Source: Nocardioidaceae bacterium (GTDB lineage Bacteria; Actinomycetota; Actinomycetes; Propionibacteriales; Nocardioidaceae). From it: DNA of 64,000 bases. A program made the position numbers and the translations under genes. Positions 18,601 to 27,713 of this stretch are shown in pieces. Position 1 is the first letter of the stretch. Each line of letters begins with the position of its first letter. The notes under the pieces are model-generated. The model was not told the DNA's origin and made no database searches. It saw only the letters and a program-made list of their open reading frames with translations. The stretch lies in assembly GCA_030447865.1 (NCBI GenBank), contig JAUJOD010000001.1, forward strand, positions 544,909 to 608,908. Direction: 5' to 3'.

Positions 18601-19211
18601 CGGGTGCCGACTGGCACCTGATCCTGCTGAGCTTCGGGTTGATCTTCCCCGTCGAGCTGCCCGACAAGACCTTCGTCGCCGCCCTGGTGCTGTCGACCAG
18701 GTACTCGCCACTCGCGGTATGGATCGGGGTCGGTCTGGCGTTCGGGGTGCAGTGCCTGGTCGCCGTAACGGCTGGGCACGCGGTCTCGTTCCTGCCCGGT
18801 TGGATAATCCAGGCGCTCAGCACGGTGCTGTTCCTCATCGGCGCTGTCATCTTGATCCGGGCCGCACCGTCAGCCGACGAGGAGGAGAATGAGCAGGAGG
18901 AGGCGTTCGCTGCCAAGGCCGGCGCTCCGCGGAAGGGCTGGCACGCCGTCATCGCGTCCTTCCTCGTGATCTTCGCGGCCGAGTGGGGCGACTTGTCGCA
19001 GCTGTTGACGCTCAACCTGGTCGCAAACTACGGCTCACCGGTCTCGGTCTTCATCGGATCGTGGGCTGCGCTGCTCACCGTGTCCGGTCTGGCGGTCATC
19101 GGTGGCCGCGTGCTGCTCCGGTACCTGCGGCTCTCGCTGCTGCACTACATCGCCGGTGGGGTGTGCCTGCTGTTCGCGGGCCTGGGCATCGTCTCGCTGG
19201 CGACGGCGTAG
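18597..19211 (+). CDS. TMEM165/GDT1 family cation transporter
   Basis: A 204-residue six-helix membrane protein of UPF0016. The two family motifs are [15 protein letters not shown] in the first helix pair and [16 protein letters not shown] in the second, each with an acidic residue for the metal. A cytoplasmic acidic loop ([10 protein letters not shown]) separates them. Members move Mn2+ or Ca2+ against protons. GTG 18597 was chosen since it makes a 4-base overlap with larC; a TTG nine bases earlier is possible. Operon with larB and larC is likely. Confidence 0.88.
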   Translation: MTGADWHLILLSFGLIFPVELPDKTFVAALVLSTRYSPLAVWIGVGLAFGVQCLVAVTAGHAVSFLPGWIIQALSTVLFLIGAVILIRAAPSADEEENEQEEAFAAKAGAPRKGWHAVIASFLVIFAAEWGDLSQLLTLNLVANYGSPVSVFIGSWAALLTVSGLAVIGGRVLLRYLRLSLLHYIAGGVCLLFAGLGIVSLATA

Positions 19212-19236
19212 GACCGCACCGATTAGGCTTCGCGCC

Positions 19237-20451
19237 ATGAGCAGCCATCTCGGCGTCGAGAGCGAGGTCGGGCGCTTGCGCACCGTGCTGCTGCACCGTC
19301 CGGGTGCTGAGCTCAAACGGCTCACCCCGCGCAACAACGACAGCATGCTCTTCGACGGGATTCCGTGGGTGGGGCGCGCTCAGGAAGAGCACGACGCGTT
19401 CGCCGCGGCGCTGCGCGACCGCGGTGTCGAGGTGCTCTACCTCGTCGAACTCCTCGCCGAGACGCTCGCTCAGCCCGCTGCCCGAGAGCAGGCCATCGAC
19501 CAGGCGACGTCGAGCTTGCAGATGGGCGAGACGCTGCGGCGGTACCTCTCGGGCTGGCTTGAGTCGCAGTCTCCCGACGACCTCGCGACGGCGATCACCG
19601 CCGGCATCCGCAACGACGAGGTGCGCGGCGGCCACGGGCTGGTGACGAGCCTGCTGCGGCAGGACGACTTCGTCCTCGACCCACTGCCCAATCTGCTGTT
19701 CACGCGGGACTCGTCGGTGTGGGTGAAGGACCGGGTTGCGGTGACCAGTCTGGCCATGCCGGCCCGGGCGCGAGAGACACAGCTGACCGAGCTGGTCTAC
19801 AGCTTCCACCCTCGCTTCGCCGGCACAGAGCGGATCCACGGATGGCACCGGGAACACCTCGAGGGCGGTGACGTGCTGCTGCTGGCGCCCGGCGTGATCG
19901 CCGTAGGGGTAGGTGAGCGTACGACGCCCGCGGGCGCTGAGCGGTTCGCCCGCCGCGCCTTTGCCGAGGGGCTCGCGGCGACGGTCCTCGCCGTACCCAT
20001 CACGCAGCAACGAGCGACCATGCATCTCGACACGGTCTGCACGATGGTGGACGTCGACGCCATCGTCATGTATCCCAACGTCGCCGACACGCTGATGGCG
20101 TACGCCGTCACGTGCCACCAGCCGAATGGCGACGAGGGGTTGTGCGAGCTGGAGGTGGCTGGGCCGGAGCCGTTCCTGGTCGCCGCCGCCAAAGCGATGG
20201 GCATCGACACGTTGCGCCAGATCGACACCGGCCTGGACCCGGTGACGGCAGAGCGCGAGCAGTGGGACGACGGCAACAACACGCTCGCGATCGCGCCGCG
20301 GCTGACCGTCGCGTACGAACGTAACGTCGAAACCAACGAGCGGCTCGAACAGGCCGGTATCGAGGTCGTCGCGATCGCCGGTTCGGAGCTCGGCTCGGGG
20401 CGGGGCGGCCCGCGCTGCATGTCGTGCCCCGTGTCCCGCGACCCGGTCTAG
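19237..20451 (+). CDS. arcA: Arginine deiminase
   Basis: A 404-residue cytoplasmic enzyme converting arginine to citrulline and ammonia. It starts with [16 protein letters not shown]. The guanidine-binding [14 protein letters not shown], the [10 protein letters not shown] motif and the catalytic histidine in [12 protein letters not shown] are present. The nucleophile is C394 in [16 protein letters not shown]. Length is typical. No carbamate kinase or ornithine carbamoyltransferase gene is adjacent, so the rest of the pathway is elsewhere or absent. Confidence 0.95.
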   Translation: MSSHLGVESEVGRLRTVLLHRPGAELKRLTPRNNDSMLFDGIPWVGRAQEEHDAFAAALRDRGVEVLYLVELLAETLAQPAAREQAIDQATSSLQMGETLRRYLSGWLESQSPDDLATAITAGIRNDEVRGGHGLVTSLLRQDDFVLDPLPNLLFTRDSSVWVKDRVAVTSLAMPARARETQLTELVYSFHPRFAGTERIHGWHREHLEGGDVLLLAPGVIAVGVGERTTPAGAERFARRAFAEGLAATVLAVPITQQRATMHLDTVCTMVDVDAIVMYPNVADTLMAYAVTCHQPNGDEGLCELEVAGPEPFLVAAAKAMGIDTLRQIDTGLDPVTAEREQWDDGNNTLAIAPRLTVAYERNVETNERLEQAGIEVVAIAGSELGSGRGGPRCMSCPVSRDPV

Positions 20452-20511
20452 CAGCCAGCCCGTTCTGCCTACGGGTGCAACGTTTACCGCCACCCAGACG
20501 ACGTACTGGTT

Positions 20512-20979
20512 GTGACTGATACCGACACGGCGCCGCCCGGCTTCGAGGAGACCTACACCGAACATCGGCTGGCTCTCGTCCGGTTGGCGTTCCTCATGTG
20601 TGGCTCCCGAGACTTCAGCGAAGACCTTGTGCAGAGCGTCTTCACGTCTGCTCATCCACGCTGGCACGAGATCGACAACCACGTGGCGTACCTGCGACGG
20701 TCCGTGGTGAACCTCGCCAAGGACGGTCAGCGCCAGCACTTCCGGCGGCTGCGTCTGGCACCGCCGCTGCAGCCAGCGCCGGTCACCTCGATGCCTGAAC
20801 TCGATGAGACCTGGGCGCTGATCCTGCGCCTCCCGTCGGCGCAGCGCGCTGTCGTCGTCCTCCACTACTACGAAGACCTGCCTCTCGTCGAGGTAGCGAA
20901 GCTCCTTGACCGCCCGGCGAGCACGGTTCGCTCAGACCTCCACCGAGCCCTCGATCGGCTTCGAAAGGCACTCGCATGA
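20512..20979 (+). CDS. SigE-family ECF sigma factor
   Basis: A 155-residue sigma factor of the actinobacterial SigE-like group. Region 2 (HRLALVRLAFLMCGSRDFSEDLVQSVF) and region 4 (LPSAQRAVVVLHYYEDLPLVEVAKLLDRPASTVRSDLHRALDRLRKAL) are complete. The start is GTG 20512. Its last four bases overlap the downstream membrane protein gene (ATGA), a standard layout for this group, so that protein probably regulates it. Confidence 0.88.
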   Translation: MTDTDTAPPGFEETYTEHRLALVRLAFLMCGSRDFSEDLVQSVFTSAHPRWHEIDNHVAYLRRSVVNLAKDGQRQHFRRLRLAPPLQPAPVTSMPELDETWALILRLPSAQRAVVVLHYYEDLPLVEVAKLLDRPASTVRSDLHRALDRLRKALA

Positions 20980-21692
20980 CAACCAAGCATCTAACCGAGC
21001 CCGAACTCGACCAGCACCTTCGGCGGACCCTGCAAGCAGTTGCCGCCACCATCGACGGTGAGCCCACCGCCGCGCCCAAGCGGCGTCGTCTGGGACGCCG
21101 CACCATGGTCGGCCTAGGGGCAGTGACCATCGCCGTTCCGATGGCCGCCGGAGCCTTCTATGGCGTTGGGTCCGAGTACGTCGACAAGATCCCGCCGGAC
21201 AACGTGATCGTCGCTGGCAGCATCGATGAGAACCGCTACTGGCTGGTCGAGTCCTCCAGCACGGACGATTGCGGCAACCCGGAGCCGGGGGCGGAGCTCG
21301 TCGTCGAGGACAGAAACATCCTGGGACGGGAGTGGAACACGCTCGGAATCACCTACGGCGACCCACGAATCGTGCGCCGAGGCGGACAAATAATGGGCTG
21401 GTGTGGGTATGACGTCTCAGACGCCCTGGCAGATCCCGCGCGCTCGGATTCGGGGGGATCCTTCGTAGACGATACGTTCTTGCTGCGCTACGCCGTTCAC
21501 CCCGCCGTCACAGCGCTCCGGGTGACGATCGACGGATCCACGCAGAGGATCGAGGTTCACTCCCTGAATGGGGCCGGCTACGCGATCTTCGAGGTGCCAG
21601 CAGACAGCGCACAGTACACCGTCGAACTCCTCATCGATGGTGAAGTGGTTCCTGGCTCCCGCGAGACCCGTGCAGTCCCTGAGCCCAGGTGA
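20976..21692 (+). CDS. Membrane protein downstream of sigma factor, likely its regulator
   Basis: A 238-residue protein. A basic N-terminal region (about 1-48) with RRRLGRRTM precedes one transmembrane helix (MVGLGAVTIAVPMAAGAFYGV). The exported part contains three Cys (DDCGN, MGWCGY) and a beta-rich C-terminus. No zinc anti-sigma motif is visible. Position alone suggests it senses a signal and restrains the sigma factor whose gene it overlaps. Otherwise unrecognised. Confidence 0.6.
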   Translation: MTTKHLTEPELDQHLRRTLQAVAATIDGEPTAAPKRRRLGRRTMVGLGAVTIAVPMAAGAFYGVGSEYVDKIPPDNVIVAGSIDENRYWLVESSSTDDCGNPEPGAELVVEDRNILGREWNTLGITYGDPRIVRRGGQIMGWCGYDVSDALADPARSDSGGSFVDDTFLLRYAVHPAVTALRVTIDGSTQRIEVHSLNGAGYAIFEVPADSAQYTVELLIDGEVVPGSRETRAVPEPR

Positions 21693-21854
21693 GCGACGAA
21701 CTGGGAGCCGGCTGTCGCCGTGGCTTCGGGCGGTACCACCGCGGGACATAGTGGACCCGGCCGTTACTGACGGGGGATACAGCAACGACCGGGTTAGTAG
21801 AACAGTAAAGCGCATTGGGGACCCGACACAAGTCACCCCTAAGCAAACTGTGCC

Positions 21855-22805
21855 TCAGCGGATCGTGACCTGGCGGTTCGCGAGACCCGACCGGGCTGCC
21901 CGCTCCTCGGGGGTGAGCGGCCCGATCGTGTCTAGCGCCTGGCCAAGACGCTCAGCGAACGCCGCTGCGGGCGCCTCGAGGGCGTCGGCTCCGGTCCCGA
22001 CGGGCAGGTCCCAGACAGGCACCAACAACCCGTGGGCGCGAAACGACCCAACCAACCGGCTCTGCGGCCCGAGTGAGTCAGCCCCGGCGGCGTGCAGCCG
22101 GGCCAACGCGTCGAGTGCGGCGTCCTCGTCGTACGGCAGCACCCATCGCAAGTGCTCCTTCGTGCCGACTGAGGTCCAGTAGGCCGCCTCCACGGAGGTC
22201 AGTCTGCTGGTCGGGTCGATTGAGGAGTTCAACCGCTCGAGGGTGGCCGCCACCGAGGCGTCGGACTCATCGACGTCGTCGAACCAGAAGTCAAAGCCCG
22301 ACAGCACCGTGACATCGAACGCCCAGTCGGGGTCCACCACGTCCTGCAACCGTGGACCGGGGCCAGCCAAGGCGGGCATCATCACGGTGGTTCCAGGTTC
22401 ACCCGACAGTGCCAGCCGCAGCGCCTCGGCGAGGTCCCGGCTCGGGTCACCCGACTGGTGGGCGACCTGGAGCGCGACCCAGACCGCACCGTCGTCGCGG
22501 ACCTGGGCGGGCGCAATCCCGGGAAGGACTGTGGCCACCTTGACGACACGCCCCGCCGCGGCCCCGTCGTACGCGTCGTCGAGCAGCCGCACCGGAGCTG
22601 TCGCTGCGGGGACGAACTCCCGCAGCGCCACCCAGTCGCACTCGCCCGGCAACCCGGCGAACGTGCGCACGACGTACGGCACTGTGTCGTCACCACTGCC
22701 GTGGCAGGCCTTGTAGCGGCGGCCCGAGCCGCACGGGCACGGCTGCCGCGGACCGATGCCGTCGGTTGGGGAGCGGTCGCGCTTCGACCGTGTCTTCTTG
22801 GCCAT
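21855..22805 (-). CDS. DUF5926 protein with SEC-C zinc motif
   Basis: A 316-residue protein that opens with a basic stretch (MAKKTRSKRDRSP) and then a SEC-C-type metal motif PCPCGSGRRYKACHG. The rest is an actinobacterial domain of unknown function (DUF5926) with WALREFVPAATAPVRLLDD and LTSVEAAYWTSVGTKEHLRWVL. SEC-C motifs bind zinc and often contact ribosomes or SecB-like partners. ATG 22805 replaces a longer frame because the basic motif is the family start. It follows the zinc-ribbon gene after 19 bases on the same strand. Confidence 0.82.
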   Translation of the reverse strand: MAKKTRSKRDRSPTDGIGPRQPCPCGSGRRYKACHGSGDDTVPYVVRTFAGLPGECDWVALREFVPAATAPVRLLDDAYDGAAAGRVVKVATVLPGIAPAQVRDDGAVWVALQVAHQSGDPSRDLAEALRLALSGEPGTTVMMPALAGPGPRLQDVVDPDWAFDVTVLSGFDFWFDDVDESDASVAATLERLNSSIDPTSRLTSVEAAYWTSVGTKEHLRWVLPYDEDAALDALARLHAAGADSLGPQSRLVGSFRAHGLLVPVWDLPVGTGADALEAPAAAFAERLGQALDTIGPLTPEERAARSGLANRQVTIR

Positions 22806-22824
22806 CAGGTTCCTCGCGAGGCGC

Positions 22825-23913
22825 TCAGTACCGCTGGTCCGGCCAGCCCGCATAACTGCTCGCCGGCGCCCCCGCTGAACCTCCGTCGTCGGCATCAGCT
22901 CGCCTTCGCAGCGCGGCGAACAGGCCGATCAGCAAGCCGATCGCCAGCAGGGCGAAACCACCGCCAACCACCATTGTGGCGGTCACCCCCTCCTCGCCCT
23001 GGGCCGCTTGGTCGCCAGCGTCGGTCACCCCGTTGGCCAAAAACAAGCCAACGAGTACGGCGATGGCGCCCAGCACCGCCACCGCCAGGCCAGTCTTCTC
23101 CAGCCCCCCTCCCCCCGGCTTCTTGCCGAGCAGCCGCGACAGCCACAGCCACAGGGCGATCAGCGCCACCAGACCGACGACGACGAGGAAGATGGTGTCC
23201 AGCAGGTCGCTGGACTTGGCATCGTCGACACTCACCGACTGACCGTCGGCGAAGTCCTGGAAGATGCCGCGTCGGGCGCTGAACGCCCACACGGCGTATG
23301 CCAGCGACAGCACGGAGGCGAGTCCGAGCAGCGCCGGCAGCAGCTTGGAGGCCCCGTCGGAGGTGGCCGTCGTACCCGCGGAGGTGGTCGTTGGCCAGCC
23401 GGTCCCGGCTGCTGACGCCCCGCCCGGGTACGTCGTCCGGTGCGGATCAAATGCGGCCGGACCCGGCGGGTAGCCACCGCCGGTGGGTCCCGCCGCTGTC
23501 GCCCCAGCGGGGAGGACGGCGGTGTGTTCGTTCCCCGAGCGGCCCATGGGGGCGGTCGGCCCGGCGGCGGGTGGCCAACCGGCCTGCGCAGGTGGCTGCG
23601 GCGGCCACGCCTGTCGCTGGGGATGGGCCGGCGGGTGCTGCTGGCCAGTCGACGGCTGGCCAGTTGACGGTGGCCCTCCTGGCGGTCTGCCTCCGGGCGG
23701 CGGTCCTCCTGACGGTCGGCCTCCCGGCGGCGGCCCTGCCGGCGGCGGCCCTGCCGGCGGCGGCATGGACTGGTACGGCGGCCGCGGACCGGCGCTGCCA
23801 GGCTGAGCGGGCTGGTAGGGGGGTCCTGCGGGCGGCGACTGGACCGGGAGCCCGCACCGCGCGCATGCACTGATGCCGGGCTGGTTCTGCAGCCCACAGC
23901 GAGGACATTGCAT
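22825..23913 (-). CDS. Zinc-ribbon proline/glycine-rich membrane protein
   Basis: A 362-residue protein. Residues 1-20 are a zinc ribbon, MQCPRCGLQNQPGISACARCG (CxxC, CxxC). Residues about 25-190 are low complexity Pro/Gly-rich with short repeats of PPGGRP and GGPP type. The C-terminal part has four hydrophobic helices, such as LLPALLGLASVLSLAYAVWAF and AVLGAIAVLVGLFLANG. Function unknown. The start at 23913 was chosen at the zinc ribbon; upstream codons in frame look random. Convergent genes are absent, so it may share a transcript with DUF5926. Confidence 0.7.
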   Translation of the reverse strand: MQCPRCGLQNQPGISACARCGLPVQSPPAGPPYQPAQPGSAGPRPPYQSMPPPAGPPPAGPPPGGRPSGGPPPGGRPPGGPPSTGQPSTGQQHPPAHPQRQAWPPQPPAQAGWPPAAGPTAPMGRSGNEHTAVLPAGATAAGPTGGGYPPGPAAFDPHRTTYPGGASAAGTGWPTTTSAGTTATSDGASKLLPALLGLASVLSLAYAVWAFSARRGIFQDFADGQSVSVDDAKSSDLLDTIFLVVVGLVALIALWLWLSRLLGKKPGGGGLEKTGLAVAVLGAIAVLVGLFLANGVTDAGDQAAQGEEGVTATMVVGGGFALLAIGLLIGLFAALRRRADADDGGSAGAPASSYAGWPDQRY

Positions 23914-24022
23914 GAGAACCCCAATCTTGACTGGATCGTCGGCGCTTAGCCGAGCGTACCGAAGCGAGGGTTGCCGTGAGCCACCCTTTGGGCGTGGAGC
24001 AACCCCAGCCACCACCCTCCGC

Positions 24023-24074
24023 GATTCGTCCGGGCGGACCACACTCAGACCCTCCGCACTCGGGCGGACGAATC
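24023..24074 (-). terminator. Inverted repeat after the ATPase gene
   Basis: GATTCGTCCG at 24023-24032 pairs perfectly with CGGACGAATC at 24065-24074, with 32 bases between. It lies 14 bases beyond the ATPase stop and before the zinc-ribbon gene, both on the minus strand, so it could end the ATPase transcript. No U-run follows, so the terminator call is tentative. A 24-nt part (24052-24075) recurs at 1149-1172. Confidence 0.4.
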
Positions 24075-24087
24075 CGATGGGCAGAAG

Positions 24088-25290
24088 TCACACCCGCTGC
24101 GTGCGCAGGAACTTGCCGAAGTGCGGAACGGTGAAGCGCACGACGCCACGCTCCTCGGCGTACACGAGACCCTTCTTGATCAACCCGTCGCGTGCCGGCG
24201 ACAACGACTGCGGCTTGCGCCCGAGTGCCGCCGCCACCTCGGCGGTGAGCACCGGTCCGTCCTGGTTGCTGAGACCGAGGTCAGCCATGGTGCGCATGTA
24301 CTCGCGCTCAGCCGGCGTCGCCCGCTCGAACCGGGCACCGAAGAAGCCGACAGCGAGCTCGCCCTCTGCCGTGGGGGCAGCCTCCTTCACATCGGTGGCG
24401 GTGATCGGGCTGGTCGGGGCCGCGTCCCACGTCACCTTGCCGTACGCCTGGACGAAGTACGGGTAGCCGTCGGTGAGGCGGTAAAGCGCGTCGAGCGCCT
24501 CGTCGTCGTACCCGACACCTTCGGTCCCGGCGGGGATCAGCAGCGCGCGATCGACTTCCGGCCGCGGCAACCTGCCGACCTCGCGGTAGTGGAAGAGCCG
24601 TTCCGCGTAGGACTTCGCCGCCGACAACGCGACGGGCAGGTGCGGCAGGCCGGCACCGACGACGATCAGCGGCGCTCCTTGCTGGCTGAGTTCGTGGCAG
24701 GCCGCGCACAGCGCCGACAGCTCCGCGGATGCGACGTCTTGCATCTCGTCGACGAACACCGCTACGCCGACACCGAGGTCACCGGCGAGGCTAGCCACCT
24801 CGGTGAACAACTCGAGCAGGTCGACCTCAAGGTCGCCGGAGTCGGCCCGCCCGCGAGCCGCTGGTACGTCGGTGGGTGGCTGCCAGCGATGCCCCGTGCG
24901 GTCAGCGAGCTGCGTCCGCAGCGCAAACGCCTTGAGTACACCAGTCACCTCGCCGACCCGGTCATGGTCTCGATGCCGATGACCCAGGTCGCGGACGGCG
25001 CCGTGGATGGCCTGGGCCACGGGGATGCGCAGGGTGGAGTCGGGCCGCGCCTCGAGCTTGCCGGTGCCCCACGCACGCTGGATGGCCAGGCTGCGCAGCG
25101 CGTTGAGCAGCACCGTTTTGCCGACGCCGCGCAGGCCGGACAGCACCAACGAGCGCTCGGGCCGTCCGTGTGCCACCCGCTCCAGCGTGATGGCGAACTG
25201 GCGGAGTTCACTGTCTCGCCCAGCAAGCTCAGGTGGGCGCTGGCCGGCTCCGGGGGCATACGGGTTACGAATCGGGTCCACGACTAGCAC
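24088..25290 (-). CDS. AAA-like ATP-binding protein (ORC/CDC6-like) with winged helix
   Basis: A 400-residue protein. A P-loop (SGLRGVGKTVLLNALRS) near residue 52 and a Walker B (VAVFVDEMQDVAS) near 183 define a STAND/ORC-like ATPase core. A lid region follows (LTDGYPYFVQAYGKVTWDAA). The C-terminus (about 335-400) is a winged helix: LTAEVAAALGRKPQSLSPARDGLIKKGLVYAEERGVVRFTVPHF. Such single-protein ATPases are common in actinobacteria and their targets are unknown. It stands alone on the minus strand. Confidence 0.83.
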   Translation of the reverse strand: MLVVDPIRNPYAPGAGQRPPELAGRDSELRQFAITLERVAHGRPERSLVLSGLRGVGKTVLLNALRSLAIQRAWGTGKLEARPDSTLRIPVAQAIHGAVRDLGHRHRDHDRVGEVTGVLKAFALRTQLADRTGHRWQPPTDVPAARGRADSGDLEVDLLELFTEVASLAGDLGVGVAVFVDEMQDVASAELSALCAACHELSQQGAPLIVVGAGLPHLPVALSAAKSYAERLFHYREVGRLPRPEVDRALLIPAGTEGVGYDDEALDALYRLTDGYPYFVQAYGKVTWDAAPTSPITATDVKEAAPTAEGELAVGFFGARFERATPAEREYMRTMADLGLSNQDGPVLTAEVAAALGRKPQSLSPARDGLIKKGLVYAEERGVVRFTVPHFGKFLRTQRV

Positions 25291-25378
25291 TCTATGAACC
25301 CCTCTAGTGTTTTCCCTAGATTGGCGTAGCCAGTGTTAGCGCGCGTCGCTCGCCGGCTCCTGGCCGGGGTCGGGGCCG

Positions 25379-25717
25379 TTAAGCCACGAAGGCAGTGCCT
25401 GCGTCGTCTCGGACCATCGGTCGGCCAGCCGCCTCCCAGGCAACCATCCCGCCAGCCAGGTTGACCGCATCCCGCCCCTGAGCACAGAGGAACTGGGTCG
25501 CCTGCGCGGAGCGGCCGCCAACCTTGCAGACGACGAGGATGCGATGCTCGGCGTCGAGCTCAGTGAACCGTTGCGGCACCTGCATCAGCGGGATGTGCAG
25601 CGCACCCGCAATGTGCCCTGCCTGCCATTCATCGTCCTCTCGTACGTCGAGCACGGTGACGCCCGGAGACGGTTCGACCGGGGCGGCGGTGACGTCGACT
25701 TCGGGGAGGGAGTGCAT
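25379..25717 (-). CDS. Rhodanese-like domain protein
   Basis: A 112-residue single-domain rhodanese. TVLDVREDDEWQAGHIAGALHIP is the N-terminal motif and LVVCKVGGRSAQATQFL holds the active-site cysteine loop (CKVGGRS). It transfers sulfane sulfur or acts as a thiol carrier in the cytoplasm. Start ATG 25717, with a G-rich ribosome site before it. Confidence 0.9.
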   Translation of the reverse strand: MHSLPEVDVTAAPVEPSPGVTVLDVREDDEWQAGHIAGALHIPLMQVPQRFTELDAEHRILVVCKVGGRSAQATQFLCAQGRDAVNLAGGMVAWEAAGRPMVRDDAGTAFVA

Positions 25718-25871
25718 GCCCCCCACTGTGCCACTGGCCGCGCCGGCCAATGCAACCTCTGCCGATTCATTCGCGTCTTGGTCGCGTGAGTAGCGAGAGC
25801 AGCGGTCGCCAACGGTGCGGAAGGATGGTGGCGCAGTGCATCTCTTAGTCGGGACAGGAGCGGTCGATGGA

Positions 25872-26352
25872 ATGAAACGGTCGAGCACTGCCGCCAAGGA
25901 CGCCGAGTTCGCGGAGTACATGGCTGCTCGCCAGCCGAGCCTGCTGCGCGCGGCGTACCTCCTCACCGGTAACCGGCACGCGGCCGAAGAACTGGTGCAG
26001 AACGCGCTCGCCAAGCTGTACCTGTCCTGGGACAAGGTGCAGCGTCGAGATCTCCTCGACCGCTACGTGCGCCGGATCATGGTCAACGAGAACAACTCGC
26101 TGTGGCGGCGCGCGTGGAAGCGCAACGAGGTGTCGACCGACGACGGTCGTGTCCTACGAGCGGCCGCAGAACAGTGCGCTTCTCGTCAGGGACATGGTCT
26201 GGGAGGACGACTCGCACGCATTGACGACCGTGTACGAGGACGGCGCCTGGCACATCCTCCGGCTGGATCTCGACGGCAACATCGAGGCAGCGTCGAGCGC
26301 GGTCACGGCCGATGAGGTCAACAGCCTCTTCCGGTTCTCCACCACCCCGTAA
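25872..26352 (+). pseudogene. Remnant: sigma-factor N-terminal half joined to a WD40-like C-terminus
   Basis: Residues 1-90 from ATG 25872 are region 2 of a SigE-family sigma factor (SLLRAAYLLTGNRHAAEELVQNALAKLYLSWDKV). After about 26145 that frame becomes meaningless. A second frame then gives SYERPQNSALLVRDMVWEDDSHALTTVYEDGAWHILRLDLDGN up to a stop at 26350-26352, which resembles the end of the beta-propeller proteins often encoded after such sigma factors. Sigma region 4 and most of the neighbour are gone. The simplest reading is one internal deletion that joined two adjacent genes out of frame. Confidence 0.65.
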
Positions 26353-26364
26353 CCAGCGCGGCCA

Positions 26365-27225
26365 TTACTTGAGCAGCCGCGACAGGCGGCGGTCGGCGAG
26401 CGGCTTGCCGCCTGTCTGGCAGGTGGGGCAGTACTGCAGCGCTGAGTCGGCGAAGGAGACCTCGCGCACCGTGTCACCGCAGACCGGGCATGGGCTGCCC
26501 GCCCGCCCATGCACCCGAAGGCCCGACTTCTTCTCCTTCTTCAGCTCCGCCGCCGCCAAGCCCTCGGAACGCTCGATCGCGTCGCGCAGCGTGGCGCTGA
26601 TCGCGTCGTACAGCTGCTGTACGTCCTCAGCCGGCATCGCAGCTGGCTTGTACGGCGACATCCTGGCGACATGGAGGATCTCGTCGGAGTAGGCGTTGCC
26701 GATGCCCGCGATCACCGCCTGGTCGCGTAGCACCCCCTTCACCTGGGAGCGCCCAGCCGCCGCCAAGATGTCCGCCAGCACATCGACGGTGAAGTCCGCG
26801 CTGAGCGGGTCGGGGCCGAGGCGGGCGATCCCAGGTACGTCGGCCGGCTCGCGCACGACGTACACCGCCAACCGCTTCTGCGTGCCGGCCTCGGTGAAGT
26901 CCAGTCCTGAGTTGTCGTCGAGCACCAACCGGGCGGCCAGCGGGCTCTTGCCGGGTCGTGGTGGAGCCGTCGGCACCTCGTCGCGCCACCTGATCCAGCC
27001 GCCTCTGGCGAGGTGTACGACCAGGTGCAGGTCGTCGACGCAGATGTCGAGGAACTTGCCGTGCCGAGCGACACCCCCGATGAATAGGCCCTGCAGAGCG
27101 CTTGGCGCTGGGTCGAAGGTCTTCAGCGCCGAGAACGCCACCACGTCGAGCCGGGCGACCGCCCGACCGTCGAGGCGGGCCGCGAGGTCGGTCGCCAGGG
27201 CTTGCACCTCGGGAAGTTCCGGCAC
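26365..27225 (-). CDS. Fpg/Nei-family DNA glycosylase
   Basis: A 286-residue bifunctional glycosylase/AP lyase. The sequence opens VPELPEV; the Pro after the removed Met/Val is the catalytic amine and the Glu after it is essential. ARHGKFLDI contains the conserved lysine. The H2TH region (VKGVLRDQAVIAGIGNAYSDEILHVARMSP) and the C-terminal zinc finger CPVC-N16-CPTC are complete. It removes oxidised bases. GTG 27225 fixes the N-terminal Pro; the longer frame cannot be right. Fpg versus Nei cannot be separated by eye. Confidence 0.92.
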   Translation of the reverse strand: MPELPEVQALATDLAARLDGRAVARLDVVAFSALKTFDPAPSALQGLFIGGVARHGKFLDICVDDLHLVVHLARGGWIRWRDEVPTAPPRPGKSPLAARLVLDDNSGLDFTEAGTQKRLAVYVVREPADVPGIARLGPDPLSADFTVDVLADILAAAGRSQVKGVLRDQAVIAGIGNAYSDEILHVARMSPYKPAAMPAEDVQQLYDAISATLRDAIERSEGLAAAELKKEKKSGLRVHGRAGSPCPVCGDTVREVSFADSALQYCPTCQTGGKPLADRRLSRLLK

Positions 27226-27380
27226 TGTCTCAGTGTGCCTGGTTCTGCGCCTTTGCCCTGGGGGGGCCAGGCACTGACCCGGGTGCTCGAGTTCGGTGAG
27301 CCTCGTCACCGAAGCCGTAACTCGGGACGCCTAGCATCGACGGCGTAAGGCTTGAGTTCCCGTGCGGAAGGATCGGTTCG

Positions 27381-27713
27381 ATGTCTGTGCAAGCGGTTTG
27401 GAACGGCGCTGTCCTTGCCGAGAGCGACGACACCCACGTCGTGGAAGGCAATCACTACTTCCCGCCTGATTCGTTGAATCAGGAGTACTTCGCGCCGAGC
27501 TCCAAGAAGACGGTGTGCCCGTGGAAGGGCATCGCGTCGTACTACTCGATCACCGTGAACGGCGACACCAATTCTGACGCAGCGTGGTACTACCCGCACC
27601 CCTCGCCGTTGGCACGCAAGATCAAGGACTGGACGGCGTTCTGGAACGGCGTCGAGGTGGTCGACGTACCCGATGCGAGCGACGAGGAGCGGGCCGCCGA
27701 TGACAGAGCTTGA
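27381..27713 (+). CDS. DUF427 domain protein
   Basis: A 110-residue protein of the DUF427 fold (VQAVWNGAVLAESDDTHVVEGNHYFPPDSL, KKTVCPWKGIASYYSI, and AWYYPHPSPLARKIKDW). The family is widespread and of unknown function. AAGGA lies 9 bases before ATG 27381. It overlaps the radical SAM gene by 14 bases, which links it to that operon. Confidence 0.88.
   Translation: MSVQAVWNGAVLAESDDTHVVEGNHYFPPDSLNQEYFAPSSKKTVCPWKGIASYYSITVNGDTNSDAAWYYPHPSPLARKIKDWTAFWNGVEVVDVPDASDEERAADDRA

Noticed and set aside
17218-18711. A 497-codon minus-strand frame opposite larC
   Set aside because: It is compositional shadow of the high-GC larC gene with no family motif, and larC itself is complete.
19096-20865. A 589-codon minus-strand frame opposite arginine deiminase
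   Set aside because: It covers a complete, well-recognised gene on the other strand and shows no motif.
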